Shown: positions 18,701-27,299, counted from the first letter of the stretch. The stretch: DNA of 64,000 nucleotides from Pseudobacter sp051955275 (GCF_051955275.1 NZ_JBQCGW010000050.1:7866-71865), one strand, 5' to 3'. Program-made: numbers and translations. Notes: a model not told the origin generated them from the sequence alone.

Positions 18701-19802
18701 TGCTGATCACATTGTTGTTGAGGAAGAAAGGCTGGTCTTTTTTCCGGAGGATACTGAACGGAGTATTCACGGCCCAGGTATAGTTGAGCCCTCCGAAATA
18801 AGTACCCACCCAGATATTGCCTGCATTGTCTTCATAGAGACTGTACACACTGTTCTGGCTGATGCTTTCGGGGTTATTGTCGTCCTGCTGATAGGAGTTG
18901 AGCAGGTTGCCTTCTTCATTTAAGATGCTGATCCCTTCCTGGGTGCCTACCCAGAGGCGGCTGTCCTTATCCACCAGCAGTTTGCGGATATTATTGTGGA
19001 TGATGCTGTTGGTGCCCGGTTGGTGCAGGAACCTGGTGAACTTTCCTGTTTTATTGTCGAACCGGTTGAGGCCGTTGGTATGGGTGCCGACCCAGATCCT
19101 GCCCTGGCGGTCCTCTTCGATGGCAGTGATGAAATCGCTGCTGATGGAAGAAGCATCAGTGGGAATATGTTTGAAAACCTGAATGTCTTTCTGATTGCCG
19201 GATTTACTGATACGGAAGAGGCCGGCCGTGGTACCTATCCAGAAATTTCCACTGCGGTCTTCCAGGATGGAACGTACTCCCCAGGAGGCAGCATTGCCCG
19301 TTCCTGCAAAATCCACCAGCTCAGGCTGTTCATTGTCCGTAGTACTGATGAGGTAAAGCCCAGCGTTGGTTCCTGCCCAGATCTTTCCTTTTTTATCCTC
19401 ATAAATACTGTAAATATTGAGTGGGGCCTGGGAAGGAAGCTGCATTCTTTTGAAACGGTCGCTATCAGGCAGGTATTTATTGAGCCCTGCGTAAGTTCCT
19501 ACCCAGAGATTTTTCCGGGAATCGCTCAGTACGGAAAGAATATTATTGCTGCTGAGGGTAGTGCTGTCATTGGCGCGGTACTGGTATACCCTGAAGCGGT
19601 TTCCGTCGTACCGGTTCAAGCCATTGGAAGTGCCTGCCCAGATAAAGCCCGGATGATCCTGCCCGATGGCGAGCACCGCATTCTGCGAAAGGCCGTTCTC
19701 CACCGTGAGATGATGGAAGGCAGGCTGCTGGGCGCGAAGCCCGGTTTGCCAGAGCAACAGGAAAATGAGTGACCGGATGATATGGAATGGAAGCAGTCGC
19801 AT
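15753..19802 (-). CDS. Hybrid two-component system regulator (HTCS: sensor kinase, receiver and AraC DNA-binding domain)
   Basis: A 1349-residue one-protein phosphorelay that senses a glycan breakdown product in the periplasm and activates PUL genes. The order is signal peptide; about fourteen two-component-regulator propeller repeats (HPGFIWAGTSNGLNRYD and similar, to about 690); a Y_Y_Y domain (about 715-780); a membrane helix (WWAYCLYILAVGGVVFLVLRYF); a HisKA domain with phospho-accepting His830; an ATPase domain (NLMTNAIKFTPENG, DDGRGIAPEYLDKVF, GYGIGLALSRNIV); a receiver with Asp1136; and a C-terminal AraC helix-turn-helix (VNDFVKSLRLKKAAQLL, FAVGYNDRKYFSQEFKKQFG). The H-box reads HEIRTHLTL instead of the usual HEIRTPLTL. 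It is divergent from the DUF1553 operon, with a 176-bp shared region that carries direct repeats also found before the susC gene at 27372. Confidence 0.96.
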   Translation of the reverse strand: MRLLPFHIIRSLIFLLLWQTGLRAQQPAFHHLTVENGLSQNAVLAIGQDHPGFIWAGTSNGLNRYDGNRFRVYQYRANDSTTLSSNNILSVLSDSRKNLWVGTYAGLNKYLPDSDRFKRMQLPSQAPLNIYSIYEDKKGKIWAGTNAGLYLISTTDNEQPELVDFAGTGNAASWGVRSILEDRSGNFWIGTTAGLFRISKSGNQKDIQVFKHIPTDASSISSDFITAIEEDRQGRIWVGTHTNGLNRFDNKTGKFTRFLHQPGTNSIIHNNIRKLLVDKDSRLWVGTQEGISILNEEGNLLNSYQQDDNNPESISQNSVYSLYEDNAGNIWVGTYFGGLNYTWAVNTPFSILRKKDQPFFLNNNVISSIVEDEKKNLWIGTEGGGLNYYDRTNGRIRNFKHNPGDARSLGSNLVKVVYRDWQGKIWAGTHGGGLNLFDPEKNEFRKFLFDQNDAVLLNQEVVGIYEDSKGRFWVGTTFGIKLFNKVPQGLEPVNNAITAQAPFKATANAFFEDDKHRLWVATTDGLYLLEGEQFRKVSSDLVNCIQQNRQSQIWVGIQQGGLASYDEQTGKLTYYNQPEKIGNRNILGILEDNQQNLWLSSDKGLLKFNPRQDLLQIFTVSDGIAGNAFNNNSYYRDSHGEFFFGGFNGITHFFPEKIQSNQKAGRIVITGIRLLNTVVEPGDATGILKENITGTADITLRHNQDVLTLEFALLNFIKSNKNSYAYKLEGYDKDWLYTNTASAGYTNLPPGNYNFLVKGANNDGVWSDPISFKVTVLPPFWLTWWAYCLYILAVGGVVFLVLRYFLLGALLKKEEELHQVKLNFFTNISHEIRTHLTLIMAPVERMLDSDDTSSFFRQQLNSVRQNGNRLLKLVSELMDFRKAETGNLRLIVQEQELIPFLEEVYNSFRDICIQKKISTSLLFDGDSIPLWFDAEQLEKVFFNLMTNAIKFTPENGHIWVEIKENNKEVIISITDDGRGIAPEYLDKVFTNFFQVDDHGLQNTGYGIGLALSRNIVQLHKGSIVAESDTDAATGSNRTSFIVTLLKGNKHFSQELLKDARVLHPDEEAAKQPANKTEQLLHQPSGKAGILIVEDNPELRNMIRETFSPHYYVWEAGNGEDGLDIATTQLPDLIISDVMMPKMDGIEFCHRLKTDERTSHIPVILLTAKSTQTDQVTGLETGADMYLTKPFSNRILELNVRNLLAARERLRQLFLQQVSTHSAAPVVEEEKISVLNPVEQEFLQRVIQIVEENMDHPDFGVDMLSRKVAMSAPILYKKIKAVSKMSVNDFVKSLRLKKAAQLLQEKQMTVYEVAFAVGYNDRKYFSQEFKKQFGKTPSEYAQGQKEDTQL

Positions 19803-19869
19803 GATGGTACAGATACCGTTTTAAGCAGATGACATAAATATAGAGATGAAACTGCAACGGGGAGCGGCT

Positions 19870-19936
19870 TTTAAGGAAATCCCACCAGATATTTAAGATT
19901 ATCCCCCTTATATTCGGATATTGAATTCCATATTTG
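19870..19936 (+). promoter_or_regulatory. HTCS-type operator (two direct repeats) and promoter of the DUF1553 operon
   Basis: Two direct repeats with consensus TTTAAGnnnATCCC lie at 19870-19883 and 19892-19905, exactly 22 bp apart, followed 28 bp later by a CATATTTG -7-like element (19929-19936) and TAG. The same layout (22-bp repeat period, about 27 bp to ATTTGTAG) occurs before susC at 27234-27299. AraC-type DNA-binding domains, as in the divergent HTCS, bind such direct repeats. Function is inferred from the shared pattern. Confidence 0.6.
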
Positions 19937-19978
19937 TAGTGTAAGGGATCAGCGTGCCCCGGCACAAATATTACCAAA

Positions 19979-22900
19979 ATGAAAATGCGATTGAACAAAG
20001 CCATTATTACAGGCAGTGGGCTCTTCCTGCTTGTGCTCGCCATCGGGAAATGGATGGGGAAAGCTTCCCTCGATATTCCTGAAGAGGTGGAGGCGGTGAT
20101 GGCCACATTGCCTGATGAACTCGACTACAATCTTCACGTTAAAAGAATCCTCTCCGATAAATGTTTCAGTTGCCATGGACCGGATGCCGCCAAACAAAAA
20201 GGTGATCTGCGTCTCGATCTGGCAGATGCGGCCTATTCCAAAAAAGCAGAGAGTGGTCTCTTTGCCATCGATGCCGGCAGTATCGCCAACAGTGAAATGG
20301 CGCACCGTATCCTCAGTTCCGATAGGGATTATATGATGCCCACACCGTCATCACACCTTAGCCTCACAACTGAAGAAAAGGCAACCCTCCTGAAATGGAT
20401 CGACCAGGGCGCGAAGTACAAACCTCACTGGGCCTTTGTTGCGCCTGAAAAAAAGAAACTCCCTGAAGTAAAACAAAAAGAATGGGTGAAGAATGAGATC
20501 GATCGTTTTGTACTGGCAAGGCTTGAAAAAGAAGGACTGACTCCTTCTGCCGAAGCCGATAAAGAAACACTGATCCGTCGCGTGGCCTTTGATATTACCG
20601 GACTGCCACCCACCATCGAGGAGATCAATGCCTTTGTTCAGGATAATAAGCCCGATGCATATGAGAAAATGGTGGACCATTTCCTGCAATCCCCGCGTTA
20701 CGGAGAAAGGATGGCTGCCTGGTGGCTGGATGTGGCCAGGTTCGCAGACAGTCATGGTTACCTGGATGACAAGCACCGGGATGCCAGTGCCTGGCGCGAC
20801 TGGGTGATCAAGGCCTACAACAGCAACCTCCCTTATGATCAGTTCATCAGCTGGCAGCTGGCCGGCGACCTGCTGCCCAATGCCACCAAAGAACAGATCC
20901 TGGCAACAGGTTTCAACCGCAATCAGAAACAGAATTCAGAAGCAGGCATCCTGCCGGAAGAATTCCGCGTGGAATACGTGGTGGATCGAACCAATACATT
21001 AGGCACCGCCCTGATGGGCCTCACCGTAAGCTGTGCCAAATGCCATGATCACAAATACGATCCCATCAGTCAGAAAGAATATTTTTCACTTTACGCATTT
21101 TTCAACAGCACTTTTGAATTGGGTAGTCCCAATTTCAGCGGTGATAATAGTATCGTACCCGGCCCAACGCTCCTGCTCAGTTCTCCGCAGACCGATATGA
21201 AGATCGATAGCATCAAACGATGGATCAGCAGCCTCGAATCTCATATCAAACCCAGGGTGGCAGCACTACCGGAAGTATCTATCAATCAGAAAATAGTTGC
21301 TTCTCTCAGTTTCGATAAAGTAGAGAAACTGCGTTTCCCGGATAAGAATAACAAAACCGTATCCGCATTCCGGAATACCGTGCAAGGAGCTACACCTGCG
21401 GAACTCAGAGCAGCACAGACCGTAACGGTAGCCGGTGTGTCCGGCAGTGCGCTGGAACTGGGAGAAGAAACCCTGGTGCATTTTCCTCCTTACACGGTTG
21501 GTTATTATGAAAGATACCAGCCTTTCTCTTTCAGTCTCTGGCTGAATGTTCCGAAAAAGTTCGATGATGTGGCCGTACTGCACCAGAGTGATCCCCGCCG
21601 TTACGGCTTCCAGGGCTATGACCTGGTGCTGAAAGAAAACAAACTCAATTTCCGGCTGATGCATGCTTTTCCGCATGACGCTATCAGTGTGGAATCCGTA
21701 CAGAAGCTGGATTCAAACAAATGGCACCACGTTGCCGTGAGCTATGATGGCAGCAGCAGCGCCAAAGGTGTGCAATTGTTTATCGATGGAAAGCAGGTTC
21801 AAACCAGGGTTGAGTTCGATAACCTCAAAAAGAATATCCGTTCGCACCACAATATTCATAAGATCTATGAATTCACCGGACTGTCCTTCGGCGCCAGAAC
21901 ACTGGAGCGGACCATGAAAGGCGGAAAGATAGATCAGTTCTGCATGCTGGACCAGGCCATGACACCGGAAGAAGCGGCCTGGCTGTATGCCCATCCCGGT
22001 GCGGTTTTCAGCCAGCAGAAGAAAGCGGCTGATCCTGATAAAGAGAATTTACAGGTAGCACGTAAAGCACTGGCCGATCTCTACGATTCCACGCGTGAAG
22101 TAATGGTGATGGGAGATCTGCCTGCGCCAAGAAAAACACATGTATTGCTGAGGGGTGTGTATGATAGTTACGGCGATGAAGTGAAACCCGGCACCCCGGC
22201 CTCCGTACTGCCTTTCCCGGAAAACCTGCCGAAGAACAGACTGGGCTTGTCGCGCTGGCTCTTCCTTCCCGAAAACCCACTTACTTCACGGATAGCCGTG
22301 AACCATATCTGGGAAATGTATTTCGGAAGAGGACTGGTGAAGACCTCCGATGATTTCGGTAACCAGGGCGAAATGCCTTCACATCCTGAACTGCTGGATT
22401 ATCTCGCTATCAAATACAGGGAAGAAGGATGGGATACGAAGAAGATGCAGAAGTTCATCCTGATGAGCGCTACCTATCGCCAGCAATCAGTGATCAGTCC
22501 TTTGTTACAGGAGAAGGATCCTCATAATATTCTGCTCGCACGCAGCAGCCGCTACAAGATGCCGGCGGAAATGATACGCGACAATGCCTTATCCATCAGC
22601 GGACTGCTCTCTTCAAAGATCGGCGGGCCAAGTGTGTATCCATACCAGCCTGCAGGATTATGGGAAGCGCTCAGTGATAAATCCTGGAGATACGTGTACA
22701 AAGAATCGGAAGGAGAGGACCTGTTCAGGAGAAGTATTTACACCATCGTAAAACGCTCCAGCCCTCCGCCTTTCATGCTGATCTTCGATGCGCCCGACAG
22801 GAATTTCTGTACCGTGAAAAGAACAGTTTCCAATTCTCCGTTGCAGGCGTTGGCCATGATGAATGATCCTACCTTCATTGAAGCCTCAAAATTTGTTTCG

Positions 22901-23182
22901 GCAAGAATGATGAAAGAAGGCGGCGCCACTGCTGCCGATCAGCTGGTGTATGGTTTCAGACTGGTGACCGGCCGCAAGCCCGGAGATCAGGAGAAAGCAT
23001 TACTGCTGAAAATGTATAATGAAGAACTGGAGAATTTTAAAAAGTATCCGGCCAAGGCTCAGAAATTACTGGCTGTAGGCCATGCTCAAATAACATTGAA
23101 ATCCGGAGCGCCTGAAACTGCAGCCTATGTGAATGTAGTGATGGCGTTGCTGAATACAGACGAATTCATTACAAGGAAGTAA
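19979..23182 (+). CDS. Planctomycete-type cytochrome c / DUF1549 / LamG / DUF1553 protein
   Basis: A 1067-residue exported protein of a family best known from planctomycetes and verrucomicrobia. After an N-terminal membrane anchor (AIITGSGLFLLVLAIGKWMG) comes a PSCyt1 cytochrome domain with heme motif CFSCH (residues 62-66), then DUF1549 (ENEIDRFVLARLEKEG-like block, WWLDVARFADSHGYLDDK) with a second CxxCH (CAKCH), a LamG/concanavalin-like domain (about 440-680, FSFSLWLNVPKKFDD and KWHHVAVSYDG) and DUF1553 (SRWLFLPENPLTSRIAVNHIW, DFGNQGEMPSHPELLDYLA). The LamG insert suggests carbohydrate binding. The enzymatic role is unknown; heme motifs suggest redox chemistry. The DUF1501 gene follows after 16 bp, a pairing typical of the family, and a four-gene operon is likely. 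Confidence 0.92.
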   Translation: MKMRLNKAIITGSGLFLLVLAIGKWMGKASLDIPEEVEAVMATLPDELDYNLHVKRILSDKCFSCHGPDAAKQKGDLRLDLADAAYSKKAESGLFAIDAGSIANSEMAHRILSSDRDYMMPTPSSHLSLTTEEKATLLKWIDQGAKYKPHWAFVAPEKKKLPEVKQKEWVKNEIDRFVLARLEKEGLTPSAEADKETLIRRVAFDITGLPPTIEEINAFVQDNKPDAYEKMVDHFLQSPRYGERMAAWWLDVARFADSHGYLDDKHRDASAWRDWVIKAYNSNLPYDQFISWQLAGDLLPNATKEQILATGFNRNQKQNSEAGILPEEFRVEYVVDRTNTLGTALMGLTVSCAKCHDHKYDPISQKEYFSLYAFFNSTFELGSPNFSGDNSIVPGPTLLLSSPQTDMKIDSIKRWISSLESHIKPRVAALPEVSINQKIVASLSFDKVEKLRFPDKNNKTVSAFRNTVQGATPAELRAAQTVTVAGVSGSALELGEETLVHFPPYTVGYYERYQPFSFSLWLNVPKKFDDVAVLHQSDPRRYGFQGYDLVLKENKLNFRLMHAFPHDAISVESVQKLDSNKWHHVAVSYDGSSSAKGVQLFIDGKQVQTRVEFDNLKKNIRSHHNIHKIYEFTGLSFGARTLERTMKGGKIDQFCMLDQAMTPEEAAWLYAHPGAVFSQQKKAADPDKENLQVARKALADLYDSTREVMVMGDLPAPRKTHVLLRGVYDSYGDEVKPGTPASVLPFPENLPKNRLGLSRWLFLPENPLTSRIAVNHIWEMYFGRGLVKTSDDFGNQGEMPSHPELLDYLAIKYREEGWDTKKMQKFILMSATYRQQSVISPLLQEKDPHNILLARSSRYKMPAEMIRDNALSISGLLSSKIGGPSVYPYQPAGLWEALSDKSWRYVYKESEGEDLFRRSIYTIVKRSSPPPFMLIFDAPDRNFCTVKRTVSNSPLQALAMMNDPTFIEASKFVSARMMKEGGATAADQLVYGFRLVTGRKPGDQEKALLLKMYNEELENFKKYPAKAQKLLAVGHAQITLKSGAPETAAYVNVVMALLNTDEFITRK

Positions 23183-23198
23183 TATAAAAAGATCCTGT

Positions 23199-24674
23199 AT
23201 GGACGATTTACAAAAAGCGATGTACGATCAGAGCCGCCGGGAATTCCTGCGCGGATCAGGTCTGGGATTGGGCAGTATCGCATTGGCCGGTCTGCTTGGC
23301 TGCGGCAATAAGAATGATAAAGCCATGAAGCAGGCGCTCAGTGCTGCCGGTATTGCAGATGAGAACCAGCCACTGGTGAATCCGCATTTCATTCCCAAAG
23401 CCAAACGCGTGATCTATCTCTTTCAGAGTGGAGGCCCTTCGCAGATGGAATTGTTCGATTACAAGCCGAAACTGTATGAAATGCATGGACAGGAAATCCC
23501 TGCCAGTGTATTGGGCAATGCACGTGTGAGCGGTATGACCAGCAACCAGAATGGATTTCCGCTGGCTGCGCCTGCTGCCAGTTTCAATCAATACGGAGCG
23601 GGTGGCGGTTATTTCAGTGACCTTATTCCGCACACTGCCGGCATTGCAGATGATATCACTGTTGTAAAAAGTATGTTCACGGAGCAGATCAATCATGAGC
23701 CAGCAGTGATCTTCACGCAAACCGGAAATCAGCTCAGCGGCCGCCCCAGCATCGGATCATGGATCAGTTACGGACTGGGCAGTCTCAATAATAATCTTCC
23801 TTCCTTCATCGTGCTCATCTCAAAAGGTGGTGGCGATCAGCCGATCAGTAATCTCGCATGGAGCAATGGCTTCCTGCCATCGCACCACCAGGGAGTACAA
23901 TTCATGAGTGGGAAGGATCCCGTACTGTATCTCTCTTCACCCGATGGTATTGAAAAGTTAGACAGAAGAAGAGCATTGAATTTCATCCGTGAGTTCAACC
24001 TCCTGCAGAAAGATAAATGGAAAGATCCTGAGATCGACAGCCGCCTCAATCAATACGAAATGGCTTATCGCATGCAGATGGCCGTTCCGGAAATTGCGGA
24101 CCTCAGCAATGAACCGCAGCATATCCTGGATATGTATGGCCCTGATGTGAAAGTGCCCGGCAGTTATGCGTATAATTGCCTGATGGCAAGAAGACTGGCG
24201 GAGAAAGATGTCCGCTTTATTCAATTGTATCACCTCGGGTGGGACCATCATGGTAAATTATCCAGTGGTATCAGAAAGGCCACCCACCAGACCGATCAGG
24301 CTTCCGCCGCACTGGTAAAGGATCTGAAACAGCGCGGACTGCTGGATGATACCCTCGTGATCTGGGGAGGTGAGTTTGGAAGAACCAGTTTCTGTCAGGG
24401 TAAGCTCACGCAGGAAGAATTCGGAAGAGACCATCACCCAGGTGCTTATTCCATCTGGATGGCGGGCGGTGGCGTGAAGAGCGGACTGGTATACGGAGCT
24501 ACTGATGATTTTGCACATAATATCGTAGAGAACAAAGTGCATGTGCACGATTTCCAGGCAACCATGTTGCACCTGATGGGCATCGATCATGAGAAATTCA
24601 CTTACAAAAGCCAGGGCCGCAGGTACCGCCTCACCGATGTAGCGGGGGAAGTGGTGCACGGTTTATTAGCCTGA
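23199..24674 (+). CDS. DUF1501 family protein, Tat-exported, sulfatase-like fold
   Basis: A 491-residue protein almost always paired with DUF1553 partners. The twin-arginine motif QSRREFLRGSG at residues 11-21 is followed by a hydrophobic stretch ending LAGLLGC, so it may be a Tat-exported lipoprotein. The core belongs to the alkaline phosphatase/sulfatase-like superfamily: IYLFQSGGPSQMELFDYKP near the start, and FIQLYHLGWDHHGKLSSGIRK, DTLVIWGGEFGRTSFCQG, GRDHHPGAYSIWMAGGGVKSG in the second half, with histidines and aspartates placed like metal ligands. No formylglycine motif is evident, so classic sulfatase activity is doubtful and the substrate is unknown. Its stop is separated by one base from the ATG of the next gene, indicating translational coupling. 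Confidence 0.92.
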   Translation: MDDLQKAMYDQSRREFLRGSGLGLGSIALAGLLGCGNKNDKAMKQALSAAGIADENQPLVNPHFIPKAKRVIYLFQSGGPSQMELFDYKPKLYEMHGQEIPASVLGNARVSGMTSNQNGFPLAAPAASFNQYGAGGGYFSDLIPHTAGIADDITVVKSMFTEQINHEPAVIFTQTGNQLSGRPSIGSWISYGLGSLNNNLPSFIVLISKGGGDQPISNLAWSNGFLPSHHQGVQFMSGKDPVLYLSSPDGIEKLDRRRALNFIREFNLLQKDKWKDPEIDSRLNQYEMAYRMQMAVPEIADLSNEPQHILDMYGPDVKVPGSYAYNCLMARRLAEKDVRFIQLYHLGWDHHGKLSSGIRKATHQTDQASAALVKDLKQRGLLDDTLVIWGGEFGRTSFCQGKLTQEEFGRDHHPGAYSIWMAGGGVKSGLVYGATDDFAHNIVENKVHVHDFQATMLHLMGIDHEKFTYKSQGRRYRLTDVAGEVVHGLLA

Positions 24675-24675
24675 T

Positions 24676-25728
24676 ATGAAGAGAAGAAATTTTATCCGGA
24701 ATACGATCGGCGCCGGCGTAGCATTGGCAATACCCCCGGTATTCAATATCGTGAAAGCGCAGGACCGCAAAGGCGAAATAATTGGTCATGGTGATTTCAG
24801 ATACCGCGTGAACAGGGAATGGGGAATGCTGGATAAGAACCGCTACCCCGTAAAGGATTGCCATGAAATGGTGATGGACAGTAAGAAGCGGCTGATCATG
24901 ATCACCAATGAAACCAGGAACAATATTCTCATTTACGATAAGAGCGGCAGACTGCTGGATAGCTGGGGACATCAGTTCCCCGGTGGTCATGGTCTCACCC
25001 TGCACAATGAGGGCGGAGAGGAATTCCTTTACATCACAGATTATGATCTGCAGGAAGTATACAAAACTACCATGGATGGCAGGGTATTGCTGACCATCAA
25101 ACATCCGAAATTCATCGGCCAGTACAAGGACTGTGATAAATTCCTGCCTACTGAAACAGCCATCGGGCCTAATGGAGATATCTATGTGGCGGATGGTTAC
25201 GGCTCGCAGTATATTCTGCAGTACAGTTCCAAAGGAGAATTCATCAGGAAATTTGGTGGAGACAGTTTCATCAAAGACGATAAATTCAAACAGGCGCATG
25301 GGGTGGCGCTGGATAACCGTGATCCGGCCAACCCCGTGCTGATCTGTACAGACAGGGTGAAGAACTGCTTCAAGCGATTCATCCTGGATGGACAATATAT
25401 CGATAGCATCCATCTGCCCGGCGCTTATATGAGCAGGCCCGTAATTGATGGAGATAATATTTACTCGGGCGTTTGTTATTCCGCGTTGAAGCACCATATG
25501 CTCACTTTGAATTCCGGGTTCGTTACCATCCTGGATAAAGAGAACAGAGTGGTGAGTAATCCCGGGGGAACAAAACCTGTGTATAAAAAAGGCGAGCTGC
25601 AGCTGATGGTGCAGGATTCGCCGGTATTCAAACATTGTCATGATGTTTGTGTTGATGATGATAAGAACCTGTACATCTGCCAGTGGATGGCGGATGGAAC
25701 ATACCCCATCAAACTCGAAAGGGTCTGA
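24676..25728 (+). CDS. Tat-exported six-bladed beta-propeller (NHL-like) protein
   Basis: A 350-residue exported protein with a twin-arginine leader MKRRNFIRNTIGAGVALAIPP. The remainder is NHL-type propeller: NNILIYDKSGRLLDSWGHQFPGGHGL, GDIYVADGYGSQYILQYSSKGEFIRKFGG, KQAHGVALDNRDPANPVLICTD, HDVCVDDDKNLYICQWM. Histidines repeat at positions like those that hold metal ions in peptidylamidoglycolate-lyase-type propellers, but enzyme activity cannot be claimed. It is preceded by DUF1501 with a one-base gap and followed 65 bp downstream by the DUF2231/cytochrome gene. The four-gene set suggests one periplasmic complex or pathway. Confidence 0.88.
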   Translation: MKRRNFIRNTIGAGVALAIPPVFNIVKAQDRKGEIIGHGDFRYRVNREWGMLDKNRYPVKDCHEMVMDSKKRLIMITNETRNNILIYDKSGRLLDSWGHQFPGGHGLTLHNEGGEEFLYITDYDLQEVYKTTMDGRVLLTIKHPKFIGQYKDCDKFLPTETAIGPNGDIYVADGYGSQYILQYSSKGEFIRKFGGDSFIKDDKFKQAHGVALDNRDPANPVLICTDRVKNCFKRFILDGQYIDSIHLPGAYMSRPVIDGDNIYSGVCYSALKHHMLTLNSGFVTILDKENRVVSNPGGTKPVYKKGELQLMVQDSPVFKHCHDVCVDDDKNLYICQWMADGTYPIKLERV

Positions 25729-25793
25729 TATTTGGAACGATTGTTAATCCTCTAAACCGGGACTGATTGATACTGCTTACTGCTGCTGAATGG

Positions 25794-27182
25794 ATGCAAT
25801 ACCTCGGACATTTTCACCCTGTGATCGTACACCTGCCGATCGGGATCCTCTTTGTGTCATTTATCCTGGAACTGGTTGCCTGGAAACAAAATGCATCCGC
25901 TATACTCAAGCACTCCATTGAAATATCTCTGATCGCTGGATTCTTCAGCGCCATACTGGCCTGCGTTCTCGGCTGGTTCCTGGGGCAGGAGGGAGGTTAT
26001 GAAACGAATACACTCGGCTGGCACCAGTGGATGGGAATTGGTGTGGCCGCTATTGCCGGTCTCGCCTGGCTGATGAAGAAGAAAGCAGCTGTTCCGAAAG
26101 TTTACCGGTTTGTATTGATGTTGTTATTCCTGTTGCTGATGATCACCGGTCACCTTGGCGGTAATATGACCCATGGTGAAGATTATCTCACGGCAGGAAT
26201 GCCACAACCCGTTGCCGGCTGGTTGGGTATTGAAGCGAAGCAGGATTCTTTGACCGGAAGGAAACCTGTCACGGATATCAATGAAGCTTATCTGTACAAA
26301 GAGATCGTACAACCCATACTCAGCGAAAAATGTTACAGCTGCCACAGCTCTAAAAAAGTGAAAGGCTCATTGCGGATGGATGAAGAAGCGCTGCTCTTTA
26401 AAGGAGGCAAGCATGGCACCATCATTCTGCCCGGTAATGCTGCCGGCAGTGAACTGGTGAAAAGATTATCGCTTCCCATGGAAGATGATAAACGGATGCC
26501 ACCGAAGGATCAGCCCCAGCTGAGCAAAGAAGAAATACAATTGATCACCTGGTGGATCAATGCTGGTGCGGATACCAAAAAGAGAGTGAAGGAACTGCAG
26601 CCAGATTCACTCGTAATGCCTTTGCTGAAATCCTTTGCAGGAGTGAAGACGGCAGATACTGTGGTCCGTGAATCCCTTTCAACCGTTTTTGAAGAAACTC
26701 CTCCCGCGCCTGATCAGAAAATCATAGATCAATTGGTCAGCAAGGGGATCATCGTATCGCCCGTAGCACAACAGAAACATTTGCTGGAAGTCAGTTGCAT
26801 TAATTTCACAGGATTCGATAATAATATGGTATCACTGCTGGCGCCACTGGCAGATCATATCGTGTGGTTGCGTTTGGATAACACAGCCATTACCGATGAG
26901 GCGATGGGCGGAATCGGGAAACTCCGGAAACTGGTCAGGCTGAATCTGGCCGGTACGAAAGTCAGCAGTAATGGAATCGAAGCATTGAAGAATTTACAAT
27001 ATCTCGAATATATCAATATCGTCAATACCAGGGTAGATGACCGGGGGCTCCTTATCCTTTCCAACATCTCCACATTGAAGAATGTCTACTGCTGGAATTC
27101 TATGATCACCGATAATGGTATCACTGTATTCAAAAAGAAATTGCCGGAGGTAAGGATCGAAGCAGGGGATAAACGGCCATGA
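25794..27182 (+). CDS. Membrane protein with DUF2231, planctomycete-type cytochrome c and leucine-rich repeats
   Basis: A three-part protein of about 462 residues. DUF2231 transmembrane helices come first (LGHFHPVIVHLPIGILFVSFILELV with intramembrane histidines, to about residue 130). A c-type cytochrome domain follows (ILSEKCYSCHSSKKVKGSLRMD, heme motif CYSCH, and MPPKDQPQLSKEEIQLITWWINAGA, about 165-265), then leucine-rich repeats (DHIVWLRLDNTAITDEAMGGIGKLRKLVRLNLAGTKVSS-like, about 345-460). The histidine-bearing helices plus heme suggest electron transfer between membrane and periplasm. It closes the operon with the DUF1553, DUF1501 and propeller genes. A TTG at 25767 is an alternative start; ATG 25794 is preferred. 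Confidence 0.87.
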   Translation: MQYLGHFHPVIVHLPIGILFVSFILELVAWKQNASAILKHSIEISLIAGFFSAILACVLGWFLGQEGGYETNTLGWHQWMGIGVAAIAGLAWLMKKKAAVPKVYRFVLMLLFLLLMITGHLGGNMTHGEDYLTAGMPQPVAGWLGIEAKQDSLTGRKPVTDINEAYLYKEIVQPILSEKCYSCHSSKKVKGSLRMDEEALLFKGGKHGTIILPGNAAGSELVKRLSLPMEDDKRMPPKDQPQLSKEEIQLITWWINAGADTKKRVKELQPDSLVMPLLKSFAGVKTADTVVRESLSTVFEETPPAPDQKIIDQLVSKGIIVSPVAQQKHLLEVSCINFTGFDNNMVSLLAPLADHIVWLRLDNTAITDEAMGGIGKLRKLVRLNLAGTKVSSNGIEALKNLQYLEYINIVNTRVDDRGLLILSNISTLKNVYCWNSMITDNGITVFKKKLPEVRIEAGDKRP

Positions 27183-27201
27183 TGAGGGAGGAAATTCATA
27201 A

Positions 27202-27232
27202 ACCCTGATTGAGAATCAGCAAAATGCAGGGT
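27202..27232 (+). terminator. Possible weak terminator or leader hairpin after the DUF2231 gene
   Basis: ACCCTG (27202-27207) pairs with CAGGGT (27227-27232), followed by a T-rich stretch that also contains the first HTCS repeat. An alternative inner hairpin CTGATT-GAG-AATCAG (27205-27219) overlaps the outer stem, so the two exclude each other. Weak evidence. Confidence 0.3.
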
Positions 27233-27233
27233 G

Positions 27234-27299
27234 TTTAGATTTTTCCCCTTCTTCTTTTAAGATATTCCCTCTATGTATTTCCAAAGGCTTGCGAATTTG
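27234..27299 (+). promoter_or_regulatory. HTCS-type operator (two direct repeats) and promoter of the susC operon of PUL 2
   Basis: Repeats TTTAGATTTTTCCC (27234-27247) and TTTAAGATATTCCC (27256-27269) are 22 bp apart, and the -7-like CGAATTTG (27292-27299) begins 22 bp after the second box. The arrangement duplicates that at 19870-19936 to within one base of spacing. It lies about 75 bp before the susC ATG at 27372. Likely bound by the AraC domain of the HTCS encoded at 15753-19802. Confidence 0.6.
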
